Below are positions 33,914-45,066 of a stretch of DNA of 64,000 bases, in pieces. The stretch is from the NCBI GenBank assembly GCA_014526335.1, contig JACTAT010000272.1, forward strand, positions 62,001 through 126,000, read 5' to 3'. How positions within the stretch are numbered: position 1 is the stretch's first letter; each line of letters opens with the position of its first letter. The position numbers and the translations under genes were made by a program. Origin of the DNA: Chrysaora quinquecirrha (Eukaryota; Cnidaria; Scyphozoa; Semaeostomeae; Pelagiidae). Under the pieces are notes generated by a model. The model did no database searches. It was not told the DNA's origin and saw nothing but the letters and a program-made list of their open reading frames with translations.

Positions 33914-35222
33914 TAAGTCAGTTTTAGCAATGTCCAAATTTCTTTAGCAGTAGAGCAATTCATTACGTCATCTTCAAACTGTAAAGTTTTTCCGTAGTTC
34001 CCACGGTTTACGGTTTTCCTACCTCTGAATAACTCTGCAATTTTAATAATAACAGTTGCCATTTCACATCTAACAACTGTACATGTATCAGTTACACTTA
34101 CTGAACAATAAAACCGGTGCTTTATTGCCGCGGAATTTGCCTAACTTGCCAATGTTTGTCACAAACAGCACCAAGGCATTAAAATAACATGACTGTCATA
34201 TTCATATTTAAAAAGAGACTGATGCAGCTTTCGCCAATTATTTCTACATCGTGTTCTGAATCGATTTCTCAACAATTTCAATGATGCTATGTAGTACCCT
34301 CCACTACACCTATTAGAATAACTTTTCAAGAAATGCGTGCAAGTTTTATATCTTTTTTCGATAAAATGATGATCATCTTGAAAGTGTAAACCGTGTCCAA
34401 GTATGTTTTCCATTGAGCTGCTTGGTAGAGCTTCGTTGAATTGTTTATGTTGTATTAGCGGTATAGGCATTGTGCTCTCTTATTGAAATTCCACAATGGT
34501 AACTTTATGGTGCATTGTCCTTTGAAGTACCTATTTCACTAACATTAGTTACCCTTCATTAAAGTTGTGCTTGTAAATGATTTGCATTTACAAAGAAATC
34601 ACTGGAAATAAAGAAACCTTTTATTCAGCTGCATCATAGACCAATTGAAATGACCATTTACCGTTTATGAAAATGAAAATATAACCTGACGTCTTAGCAT
34701 CGATTTTGCCTTTAACTACCATTGCCATTGCATCCTTGCTGCCTTGTTTTTAATTGAAAAATTGAGCCTCCAGTTCATAAATAAACATCGTAATACTAGT
34801 GCACTATATGACAAACGAATAATTCATAATATATGAATAAGGATTAAGCAATAAAAGGGTGACTTCTGGAATGGATGCCACTAGCCTCGTTTTCATGTTG
34901 GTTTTTTTCTGAATTCAGCAGTCATTTTCTGAAAGGATAACTTAGTTATTGCGTATTTTTTCGGCAGTATTGCCACAAAGCATGCAAGGATACTACGTTA
35001 GCCCGAAAAAAGTTATATAGGTACTAGCTTTAATGTTGTTTCAAGAATAAATGACAAAAAAGCCAAGCAAAACAACGGAAATCAGAGCATAGGGCAATTA
35101 TGACGTCATCTATAGAACTTACAGTGTCAAAAATGTTACCAGTGAATTCAGCACCCCCGAAAACCCTATAAAGTCGACAATCTTTTTGTAGGAATCAACT
35201 AGCATACTGGATAAAAAAAAGA
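33914..35222 (-). repeat. 1.65-kb unit, copy 5 (from site 1 to site 2)
   Basis: Minus-oriented. Its first 330 bp are the missing tail of copy 2, followed by a further partial unit that ends at site 2 (GGATAAAAAAAAGA). Confidence 0.85.
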
Positions 35223-35501
35223 CAATGGCTGCCGAAAGTGTTGGAACGCCTGTGCTAAAATTCTCTTTCACTGCCTACTATTGCTTCACCCTCCCCCTCC
35301 TCCCCCTCAAACAATGTTGTTTAACACTACAATTTCCAGCTAATTCTGGACTCGCGCGATTGCAAAGAGAATCATCCATAGTCTCAACATTGTTTGAGGG
35401 GGAGGGGAGGGCTTAAGCTCGTGAATATGCTAGATTTACGGAAAATGTCAGTGATTCACCCGAAAAATCTTGGGCGTTCCAACTACATTTGGCAGCCATT
35501 G
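35223..35501 (-). mobile_element. 279-bp MITE, copy d (reverse orientation)
   Basis: Reverse complement of copies a-c (starts CAATGGCTGCCGAAAG). The left flank is the complement of the site-2 TC flank. The right flank CAGCTAGC is single-copy sequence, so this marks the end of the array. Confidence 0.85.
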
Positions 35502-36381
35502 CAGCTAGCTACTTTTCCTTTGTGAAGAGATGCATTGAGATGTAAACAGTACATAATGGTTTAGAAGATACCATGCAGCATTTCTGTTTGGAGATGAAGA
35601 ACCTGTCGTCATATCATGTCATGACTTTCTGTTCTGGTAACATCATTATTGACATGATGGATTGTGAATATCAAGGATGAAATTTCGCTCAAAACCGTAT
35701 AGTTATGTACGTAACTAGCAAATGCAAGGATTATTTATTCCAATAACCTTGCCAGATACAAAGACTCAACAAGAAGTGAATGAACCTAACAACTTTTACA
35801 ATGAAAATATTAAGACTTAATCTGGGTGCCTATACATCTGATCAAAAAGAGTGGCAATCAATGTAAACTAATCAATCAATCAATTAATCAATCTTAAGTG
35901 GCAATCTAAACCAGACTGGGGTGTGTCTTGTTCACCGATAAAAAGCAAAGAATAAATTATAGTTAACAGCAGGTTTTGTTGTTTTTCGTAGGCTACTATG
36001 CCCAGTCATTAAAAGAATTTAGCTTTCCAGATGGTATATTGTATTGTCAAGATAGCTGAGTGAATCTCCTGGTTGGTTGATGGTGACTCTCTCGGTGTTT
36101 AATTAACTAAATTCTAAAAATCAGTTCTTATTATACAGAATCAGATAGTAAAATTGAAGTGGTATGCCAAACAATCATTCTTCCCTTGGAAAAGAGTCTA
36201 AATTTGCTAAAAAAATCAAATAGACATAATTATTTCATAGCTTTGAAAATGACACCCAAAAAGAAGAAACCACCAAATTTTGACCCAAAACTGAGGAAAT
36301 GATCATCCCGACAAAAAGTTTGATACCGTCACCCCCGGGCCAAATATGAATTTATTATGAATAGTAGTAGTGTTGAAACTA
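35502..36381. other. intergenic, no gene seen
   Basis: AT-rich single-copy sequence between the array and the pogo element. Short AATC-type repeats lie at about 35866-35892. Confidence 0.5.
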
Positions 36382-36398
36382 GCGTCCCTTAGCCATGA
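36382..36398 (+). repeat. left terminal inverted repeat of pogo element
   Basis: GCGTCCCTTAGCCATG matches the complement of 39727-39743 apart from one base. Confidence 0.75.
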
Positions 36399-37434
36399 AC
36401 GTCATGATTCGCATTTGTCTGACATTTGACTGCGCAAAGTAAAATTTAAATTTCAAGGAGTTTAGGTTGGATTATTTAAGAAAAACATGCAAAAATATTT
36501 TGCTAACACCATTTCTTGTTTCCTCACCAGTTTTTGTTATTTAAGATATTACCAATTACTTGTTATAACATTTTGAAAGTTAGCAATTTCAAATGAAATG
36601 TATGTAGCTTCGAAATATCTTGTCTTTTTTCAACAAATATAACTTTTGTGGTCTTTTTTCTGTCTGCCGTTAATGAAGACAAAACAAAACTCCACAAAAA
36701 GTTCCTTCTGCTTTAAAAAGTAAGCTTGTGAAGAAATTTCACAGATTTGGTTCGCAACTTTCATTCTGGGGTTATTTACCAGAAGCTATGTGATTGGCCT
36801 ATTTTTGTGTTCAGTGGAATTACTGCCTTTCGCCCTTGTTAGAAGAGAGAACTGGCTGTATATGTGTCAGTTGTGATAAAATTTATTCAAGAAAACAATT
36901 GAAAGCAAAACTGGGGGAAAGGAATGACATTTTAGAAACACAAATACTGAATTTGTTTATGTGACAATAATAATGACGTAATCTCGTAATATCGTTAACA
37001 ATTAGAGCTGGTTTAGGGGGTTTGCGTTATCATTATAAAAAATCATTTACCAATTTTCCGATTTAACATTTATTAATTTTCGAGAAATTTCGGAAATTTT
37101 ATTCTAAAAGGAAACAATTTAAAGAGGCCAGAGACATGTGGAATTCGCTTTGTCAGACAAAGAGAGAAGTGGTGAAGTATTGGATCAAATAAGTGGCCCC
37201 CCTTGTGAGTTGCTCCTCGAATAAGCTCCCATCCTCTGACACCATAAATTTCAACTGCATCACAAGATGCTCTTTTATATCCTATTAGCTATTAAGGAAA
37301 TATTGCGTTATTTAGATTTTGATACACTGGAAAAAGTGGATAGCTACCCCAAGATTGAAAAATTGCTCTTGAATAATGTACGCCATTCACTCAACTGTGT
37401 ATAATGCTGACACTGAGATGAGTCAAAACGAAAG

Positions 37435-39222
37435 TGTGTCAACTACAATGTTGATGCAATAAAGAAAGCAGTTGCAAATATAAAAAATGGTATATCGTTA
37501 GGGAAAGCCAGTAAGGAACATAGACAACACTCTATCGTCCTATTAAGAGCAATAGAATTCAAAAACACTGGAAAAGCAACATCTTAACATGTAAACAAGA
37601 AGGTTTGATTGTTGAATGCGCAAAGGAGAGCAAATGGAGTTGCATATGGTAAAACCAAGGCCATTGCAACTGGCAAGAGCGACAGCTTGTTCCCAAGAAG
37701 TAGTTTTTGCTTGGTTTGATGCATATCAAAATTGTTTTGCAGAAAATAACATTTCAAGCTTAGATCAAATTTTCAATTGTGATAAATCGGGTTTGCTGCT
37801 GCAAACGAACTCTGTGAAAAAAGTCTGTGCTGAAATATAGTGAAGCCCACACTCCTTCTCTCGAATTCATCTAAAACATCCAAAACTACCTTGCAATGCA
37901 TCTCCCCTAGCGGAAGAGCCATTTGACTGGCTGTTTTTTTTTCCTTGGAAGTCTGTAAAAACCAAATACAGCATCGGATTACCCAAAAATTACTTTCTTG
38001 CCTTTTCGGACTCTGGCTGGATGAAGACGTGGTTGCCAACAATTTTCTAAAGAAGATTCCACTGAGGCATCCATTGGTGTTTCTTATTGATGGTCATCTT
38101 TCATATATCGATTACTACACTACACATCTTGTGAAGAGAATGATATTCTTCTGTTCATACTTCCAGCCCATACTTCTCACATCATGCAGCCTGCAGGTCG
38201 AAATTTCTTCAACGCTTTCAAAGCAAGATGGAAAAATGCATTTGGTCACAAAGCGTTCCTTTTCCCCTCAGGTGCTCTGGAATCTGGCCAGTCAATAGAC
38301 ATGCAATCGACCCTGCCATGTTTGCCTCGTCAAAAATCTTTCAGAAACTTCCAAGCAGTTGCAATATGGATGCAGAATCAGAAGTTTCAACACCAGAAGC
38401 ACCAACACCAGAAGCTCCAACTCCTTAACACACTTCAACGCCAATGAAAAAAGGAGAAATTCACTCAAATGCTAGTGCAACAAGAGTCTGCATTTTTGAA
38501 ATGCGTCTGTTAGAAAGGTGTGATATTGAAGATGATGCCCTGTGCAGAGCCTTGAAAGTTTTGAAGATAGAAAAGGAAAAAATGGAAAACAAAACGAAAA
38601 AGTCAGCAACAGCAACGTCAAGTCTGGATGAAGATCTGTGCCCAGTCATAGGAAATATATGAACATATCCAGTTGGAAAGCAAGCTCAAAAAAGACCCTG
38701 AAAAAATTAACATTCCTAGACACATGACGTCAGAAGAAGCATTGAAAAAAGAGCAGAAATAGTAAAAGAAACTAATCGACAGAAGGCCATGGAGCCAGCA
38801 GAGAAAATAAATGCAACCAATATCAATGAAAATGAAAAATCATAGAAAAAGTCCAAAAAAATAGAAAAACCCAAAAAAGTTAAAAAATGTAAAAATTGAA
38901 CAAATCCAAAATAAAATCCAAAAAATAAAATAATTGAATCGAAAATTCAAGAGATTGAAGATCAGGCAAATGCAGACAAAGAAAATAAAGCAGAAAATAG
39001 CCAAACAGAAAAAGAAAGCAGAGCATCTCGAAAAAGAAAGCAAGGAGATGATGTTGTAATTAAAAAAATAAATGTGGAGAATGTCTTAATGATTATGAAG
39101 ATGAAGATGGCTGGGTTTTATGTGATTCTTGCAACAAGTGGTACCACATCACATGCACAAATTTTAGAAGCACAATATGATACCGATAACATTGAATGGT
39201 TGTGTGCTACATGCCAATAATT
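37435..39222 (+). pseudogene. pogo transposase with C-terminal PHD-like finger, broken
   Basis: 37437-37510 reads as the N-terminal pogo helix-turn-helix (VDAIKKAVANIKNG, LGKASKEH). 37760-37800 gives the first DDE aspartate context (DQIFNCDKSGLLL). 38060-38090 gives the second (HPLVFLIDGHLSYID). 38160-38240 in the next frame reads LPAHTSHIMQP and FKARWKNAF. A Pro/Glu-rich and lysine-rich linker follows. 39090-39220 reads GWVLCDSCNKWYHITC and, after a small frameshift, NIEWLCATCQ and a stop. That is a PHD-type finger, which I know from other invertebrate pogo proteins. There are at least five frame or stop lesions. Confidence 0.72.
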
Positions 39223-39726
39223 GATGAATAAAATTGATTGGATAATTTACCTTAAAGACAAATGTTCACATGGGACGTTTCTCAAAACCAGTTTGGATCA
39301 AATAAGTTGTTACGAAAAATTTCGACTGGTGACAAATGTGTCCCTCTATTTCTATAAATTTTAATGGAAAAATGAAGCTCAGTTTTTGTTTCATTAGATT
39401 CTTTTTGTTTTTTCAAATCTTGATAATTTTGGTTATTTTCCACACCAATTTGAAAAAAAAATTTTTCCCTAGAGATTGTTTATCAGATATCTTGTTTATT
39501 GTTTATTACTTTATTAAACATGTAATTATTATATCAAAGTAAGTTGAAATAAAAATTCTCACTAATGAAAGTAGTGCTTAGTTATCACATTTTAGTAGAC
39601 AGAGAAAAGATTGTGAAATTATATGTGAGTACAGATCATGCCATAAGGAACATATTTAGGATAAGCTATTTTATTATTTATGCGTTAATGGACTGCTTAA
39701 TATTATTTATTCTGAAATCGTTCCAC

Positions 39727-39743
39727 TAATGGCTAAGGGACTC
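39727..39743 (-). repeat. right terminal inverted repeat of pogo element
   Basis: Complement of 36382-36398 with one mismatch, followed by the TA target duplication. Confidence 0.75.
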
Positions 39744-39813
39744 TAGTAATTACAATACTGTGTTCAATATCAGAAAAAGGCTACGTTACTTTATTATTTA
39801 CTACAAAAAAAAA

Positions 39814-39991
39814 ATCAGTTTCAAAAAATGACAACAGATTTTATTTTAAAAGACATATTTTGGATTCATCAACCATCTTCAGTTAAAATAACGTTTACAC
39901 TCAGTGTAAATGTTAATTTAACTGAAGATGGATGATGAATCCAAAATATGTCTTTTAAAATAAAATCTGTTGTCCTATTTTTGAAACTGAT
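39814..39991. repeat. 178-bp snapback palindrome
   Basis: Two arms of about 88 bp, nearly perfect, meeting at TTTACACTCAGTGTAAA (centre 39902). The arms contain CTGAAGATGG...ATATGTC, which resembles the Penelope hammerhead-type motif found again at 62.5 kb. Probably two inverted Penelope terminal segments, or a foldback MITE built from them. Confidence 0.75.
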
Positions 39992-40379
39992 CTCAAGTCT
40001 CATAGTGCTGAGAAATTTTGGTACAAAAAAAATAAAATTCTACATAAACAATAGACCATTAACAGTAAACAAATATAGAAAAACACTAGAAAATAGAAAA
40101 ACAATATAGGAATTCAACATCCTTTGTTACCTACAAGAACAATTCGAAACTAAAGAAAGATAACAGTTGATAAGAGTATGATAGTATTTCCTTCAGCTGA
40201 TTTTAACCTTAATTTATTAGGATATGAGCAAATTTCTATAGTGAAGTCATTTATTAACACTATAGTTGCCAGCTTTTTCCAGGCACTCATATTACAGCCT
40301 ACAAGATACGTTGGAAACACTAGGCCGTCTCTTACCAATAACATATTTGTCTATTTTATCTATAAAGTTGCAACAATTT
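39992..40379. other. intergenic, no gene seen
   Basis: AT-rich. Short frames on both strands have no recognisable features. Confidence 0.45.
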
Positions 40380-41060
40380 GAAATTTCATATCAAAACTAT
40401 CTGATCATATGCCAAATTTTGTTCTTATAGATAAAAAAGTTGTGAACAATAAAATAGAATCGATTTCAAAGCGACATTACAGACACTTTAACAATAATGC
40501 ATTTCTGGTGGATATAAATTATAAGCCAATTTTAGCCAATCTTATAACACAAAACTAAATTTAGACAATAAATGTGGCATTTTCCAAAATATAGTCAAAA
40601 CAATAAACTATTTTTACACATTTAAAAATAACTCTAAGAAATTTGGCAGGAATTGCCAAAAAACGTGTTTAACAAACTTGGAAAAGCCTGTAGAAAATTC
40701 ACTGACTATTTGCATAACCCTACTACCGAAAGTATATTTATCAGTCCTGTATCAGAAGCTGAAGTGTTGGATAAGCTGACAAAGTTGGATGAATCTAAGG
40801 CATGTGGTCCTTATAACATAATATTCAACTTATAACATTGTATCAAAATAGTAAAACATATTATCAAAACACCCTAACAGACTTGATCTACAAATTATTC
40901 TGTACCAGCCACTACCCTTAACTACTGAAGCATGCTAAAGTGGTACCTATTTATAAATCAAACTCAACATATGATGTAAAGACTTATTGTCCAGTTTTAC
41001 TTCTACCAGTTTTCAATAAGATATTTGAAAAATCTATTTACGTATAAATCATTTATTTGA
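40380..41060 (+). pseudogene. LINE fragment, 5' part of reverse transcriptase
   Basis: Plus-strand remnants: ISKRHYRHFNNN, then FISPVSEAEVLDKLTKLDESKACGP at 40725-40810 (the usual 'K..G.D.IP' region with a damaged end), and a fingers-like tail with KIFEKS near 41020. Many stops. It is probably the upstream half of the element whose 3' half appears at 42960-43500. Confidence 0.55.
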
Positions 41061-41439
41061 AATTAAACTTTTAGGTTTAATGTAAGTTAATTGTCCCCAG
41101 AAGGGCTTCTGGTTTCAAAGAAAATTTGCCCCCCCCCCTAGAGTGGTTGCAATGATCATGGGAACTGGGAATAACTTCATGAAACTCAAGTGTCCCAGAT
41201 ATGGAATAAAATAGCTGCCACGAGGTGTGCAGGTTTTTCAGCAAAGCCGAGTAGCACAGTGAACAATTTGGTAATTTTTTCACAGTCCAGAGATTAGAGC
41301 TCGGCCTGGATTCAAAGCTTTCTCTTCAGTCGTGTGAAACTGCCCTTCTCAATCGTATCGTCATTGTTTATTGTTCTTTAACGGAAGTTAATTTTGGGTT
41401 CTGCAAGCTTTCACTCTGTTCCTCGTGTGGCCTAAGTAA

Positions 41440-41822
41440 AAGAATACCAGACTATTGCCATCCTCTTTGTCTCCGATCAAAAATTTTGTGGAGTGGGTGG
41501 AGGTCTGAGCCGTCTATCCTCATGCCGTTGCCGCAGAAAAGCCAGATAACCTACCGAAAGTGATTTCTTATTTGCTGTTATTATCAATTGCCCATAGGTA
41601 TGTTAGGGAGCTCAGGGTATTAAGCATCAGCACCCTGCTTCTTCCCTTCCATGTTTTTAGTGCGAATGCAGCTTTGCAATTTTAAGAATTGCAAATACGC
41701 TCACATTTGCTCAAAGTGTCGTGGTGGGCAGAGAAAGGTGAACTGTCCGTTGCATAATAGTGGCTCACAGATCAACAAGAGATCTCCGGAGCCCAAGATG
41801 TGCTCAAAGAAATGACTAGCAC
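41440..41822 (+). pseudogene. DIRS-like retroelement fragment with CCHC-type finger
   Basis: 41555-41640 reads LPKVISYLLLLSIAHRYVREL in one frame, and 41659-41820 reads CNFKNCKYAHICSKCRGG followed by a cysteine and a stop. This combination resembles the gag-like region upstream of the recombinase-type (DIRS) reverse transcriptases of cnidarians. Only this part is preserved. Assignment is from memory and tentative. Confidence 0.35.
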
Positions 41823-42959
41823 ATGACTCTTCAGTGTCCTATCTTGGGGATAGGACAGACTCTTTGAATTCTACTTTGAAGATAGGCCAAATTCCTGTTG
41901 ACCTGGTAATACTATTACTACACTAATACTGTTGCAGTTAATCATTTTTCTTTCAAAGATGTTGTTGTCAAACCTTATTTAGGTGAAAATATTGTTGTTA
42001 ATGCTTCCGTGGGTAATGACACAGATTTTGGTAGTGTTCCCCCCATAGGGGGCAGTGGGTTTTCCTTTGCAGGCACCAATAACACCCCTCAATTTTCATT
42101 CATGGAGGAGGTATTAGTACAGCTGCTTGTCGATTTCTAGGGGCTTTAGAGGTGCTATCTGGCTATGGTAATTTTTTAAACCCTAACAGAACATGTTTTG
42201 GCTTCATTCCTTGTATATGCATTTTTCCCTGGGGGGGGGGGCAACGAGACTCTTTTCAGTAATTCGGTGTTATTTCCGTTATATTTGTATCCATAAGCGC
42301 AAAATGTGAATCTCATTGTAACTTGATAAAACCTAATCAAGAACATTAAGTCAATTAATGTTTGGCGTCATGATGACGTCATTATGATGTCATGACGTTG
42401 TAATGTCATATTAACTCTATAACTAACGGGCTTTTTGAACTCTTGTACTACTGTGACCCCCTTTATAATTCTTGCCAGGAGAGACATCGAGACTTGAAAC
42501 TTTTTAGAACAATAGGACGCAGCAAGCTCTAGATCCATTAGTGGTATTTTCATACAAATGCCAATGACATCACAGTGGCACTAAATTTTCTATAAAGAGA
42601 CTTGGATGAAAATTGCATTTTAGATCTAAAAGTAAACTGGTTTACAGTGAATCTACCTTTAGGGAGCTAAAAGTCATTTTAAATTAAAAAATTAATTGTT
42701 TTTTATAGCTATGACATCATAAGTATTGATGACGTCATAGATATTAAATTTTGGTCATGTTAGTAAATATAGGTAAATGACACATCATTCGAAAGCTCTC
42801 ATCAAGAAATAGATAATGATGATAATAATAATCAAACAAGGCTCTCACCTTACACGACAGTGGTTGGATAACTAGTTGAGAAAGATTCTTCAGGTTGCAG
42901 GCTGTAATAGTTATTATACCCATGTGTATAATAACCATTACAGACAAACGCAAATTCAT
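41823..42959. other. intergenic, no gene seen
   Basis: Contains a ten-G run near 42231 and a cluster of GACGTCAT-type palindromes near 42366-42400 and 42729. No supported gene. Confidence 0.45.
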
Positions 42960-43500
42960 TATATTCTACTCTAAACAAAAGCAAATCCAATTTTATATTA
43001 TCCAGTCAAAGAAAAAAGAAGAATAATCATGATATAAACCTAACTATCAACAATGCATCACTTTCTGAAAAAATGTATACTAAATATCTATGCCTCTTCA
43101 AAGACAATAGACTTTCATGGAAACAGCATGCTCAACAAGTAAACAATAAAACGGCAAAAGTTCTTGGAGTTCCTGTTAAAATGAGACACTGTTGCAACTT
43201 AAAGACCTCAGAGTATCTAAAATGATTTCATTGCACCCCATATTAACAATAGAATGAGAATCTGGGGAGGGGCTTGTCAAAGTGTTTTAGACCCCTTAGA
43301 GAAGAAGTTAAAAAAGCAATAAGAATAATGACTTTTGGCAAAAATGATGCCCCAAGCCAAGCACTATTTAACTCATTAAAACTACTAAACTTTAATGATA
43401 ATAAAAATTGGAATGAGTGACATTTATGTATGATATTTCAAAAGGAAACCAAGAAAAGGCCATTCTAAACCTTTTCCAATTAGTCTCTGAAAGACACAAT
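42960..43500 (+). pseudogene. LINE fragment, 3' part of reverse transcriptase ORF
   Basis: Plus-strand remnants: KYLCLFKDNRLSWKQHAQQV at 43080-43140, VNNKTAKVLGV, and EKKLKKAIRIM-like and NSLKLLNFNDN segments to 43420. These are C-terminal segments of a CR1/L2-like ORF2, with stops. Confidence 0.55.
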
Positions 43501-43630
43501 TTTAATACAATACAAGCTGTTCCAAAACTTTTCTCACAACACTGAATAGAATATTGCTTCTACATGCGTATAACTGCTGTCTGCTTTTTCCATTATCTAG
43601 AAAGTGCAATTGAGTTATAATATTAACGAT

Positions 43631-44263
43631 ATGGCTAGTTGCGATGATAAGGAAGATTTAGTAAGCTTAGCAAGTAATAGTGTTAAACAAGCCTATTTAA
43701 TAACATACAGTCATGCTGATTTACAGTTGTTTGATAGAGAAACGTTTGCGTCTGCTATTGAAGAATCATTCAAGTCTGCTATAAAGTCAACAGTGATTCA
43801 ATGGGCATGTTGTTGTAACAGTGATGAAACTACTACTTGAGCAGTGCAAGACGAGAGATGTGACTCGTGTAAAGAGTGAAAACTGACTAACTATAAATAA
43901 TTACATTACAAGTTTATATAAAAAGCGGAAGTACTAAATTAGCATAAATTAGAATATAGATCAAAGAGTAATCATGAGTCCTGTTACATTGTAAGGAGCA
44001 GCATAAGAACAGCAGTTATAATTTTCACATCGCCATTTTTGTAGACGAGGCAAAGCATTGGGGTAAAGTCAAGGATCGCATAACAGAAAATTATAATATT
44101 GTTGTCCACTTTTCCGATCATACTTGTTATTTCTCTGTGTAGAATTACGTCATGAAGGAAGATGACCAAGTTATCAAAAGTCCCAACCATCCTGAGAGCC
44201 AAGAAATGCCAATGCCACAAGAGCCAACACTGCAAGAGGTATGGGAGGTGCCTCACCCCTGAC
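43631..44263 (+). pseudogene. HUH/Rep-like gene remnant, interrupted by the Polinton
   Basis: 43631-43840 begins MASCDDKEDL and continues VKQAYLITYSHADLQ and VIQWACCC, then a stop. 43990-44260 resumes with KEQHKNSSYNFHIAIFVD, NIVVHFSDHTCYFS, a TAG, NYVMKEDD and SPNHPE. From memory this matches a recurrent cnidarian family beginning 'KQAYLITYSQAD', with an HYH motif and a 'Y..K.D' motif, an arrangement that looks like a rolling-circle (HUH) nuclease. Here the first His is Asn. The Polinton target duplication lies at its end (44264-44269). Confidence 0.45.
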
Positions 44264-44269
44264 CATGAA
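44264..44269. repeat. 6-bp target-site duplication, left
   Basis: CATGAA, identical to 59882-59887. Confidence 0.9.
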
Positions 44270-44946
44270 AGTAGGTTGCAAACCAGTGGCAGGACTCCAC
44301 CGGCCTCAGCGCAGTGAAGTCATCAGTGACGTCATAAGGTCGCGCTATAGTGCGACGGTTTTTATGAATATATTATACTGATTTCTCCAACCTCGTTTTC
44401 AAGAGTCTCACAGGGGTATCATCAATGACGTCATCAGATCGCGCTATAGCGCGATGGTTTCTCCAACCTCAAGAGTTCTTCCAATCCTTGTCTGAAAACG
44501 CTAGCCTCGTTTCCGATTTAACAATCTAGAAGTTTCCAGAATGTTCCAGAACATCTCTAAGAATCCTACAATCTGATTGGTTAGAACTTTCCAGAAGTTT
44601 CCAGAAGTTTCCAGAAATCCTACAATCTGATTGACTAATTATGATGGCGTAATAATAATTCGAACGCGACGTTCGAATCGTTTATTAAATAAAATAACAT
44701 AATAATCCTACAATCTGAATAACTAGAACTTTCCAGAAGTTTCCAGAAAGTTCCACAAGATTCTAGAAACGAGAAATCCTGCAATCTGATTGGCTAGAAC
44801 TTTCCAGAAGTTTCCAGAATGTTCCAGAAGATTCTAGAAACGAGAAATCCTGCAATCTGATTGGTTAATAATTCAAACACCACGTTCGACCGATCAATCT
44901 ATAAAATCAAAACGTAAGACGAAATCAGTCTAGTTGAAAATTAATC
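44270..44946 (+). repeat. left terminal inverted repeat
   Basis: Pairs with 59276-59881. It contains GCGCTATAGCGC palindromes, TGACGTCA octamers and repeated AATCCTACAATCTGATTGG/TTCCAGAAGTTTCC blocks. The left copy is about 70 bp longer because one block is duplicated around 44700-44860. A TATAAAATC box lies near 44901, about 45 bp before the first ATG. Confidence 0.9.
44899..44908 (+). promoter_or_regulatory. TATA box in left terminal repeat
   Basis: CTATAAAATC about 45 bp upstream of the zinc-finger ATG. The same box occurs at the matching place in the right repeat and, as TATAAAACC, in the internal copy upstream of the 284-aa gene. Confidence 0.5.
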
Positions 44947-45066
44947 ATGAAGAGGTCACACGAAGAAGAGAGCTCAGCTGCTAATAGTAAGCGAAGAAAA
45001 ATCGCTTGTGATGTATGTGGGAAATTGTTTGACAGAAAGTTAAATCTCGCATCACATATCAGGTGA
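44947..45066 (+). pseudogene. C2H2 zinc-finger start of the polymerase gene, cut by a LINE
   Basis: Reads MKRSHEEESSAANSKRRK, then CDVCGKLFDRKLNLASH: the first cysteine pair and first histidine of a C2H2 finger after a basic stretch. The frame stops at 45066, exactly where LINE-type sequence begins. The equivalent on the right side (59273 downward) has a full C-x2-C-x12-H-x4-H finger. It is probably the natural N-terminus of the polymerase ORF. Confidence 0.55.

Larger units (their letters stand above)
25048..35501. repeat. array of five 1.65-kb units joined by four 279-bp MITEs
   Basis: Units 1 and 2 are on the minus strand with a direct period of 1649 bp (25048 to 26697). Units 3 and 4 are plus, with a period close to 1645 bp once MITE and LINE are removed. 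Unit 5 is minus. Every junction from 28021 onward is a MITE copy. Units are near-identical, so amplification is recent. Unit 3 is split by a LINE. Short frames shared by all copies are listed separately. I do not recognise the unit. Confidence 0.85.
36382..39743 (+). mobile_element. pogo/Tigger-type DNA transposon
   Basis: TA at 36380-36381 and at 39744-39745 flank a 3362-bp segment. Its ends are inverted repeats (CGTCCCTTAGCCAT at the left, ATGGCTAAGGGACT at the right). The TA duplication and the pogo-type coding remnants inside agree. Confidence 0.8.

Noticed and set aside
38840..39043. Phe/Cys-rich minus-strand frame
   Set aside because: Antisense of the lysine-rich linker of the pogo transposase.
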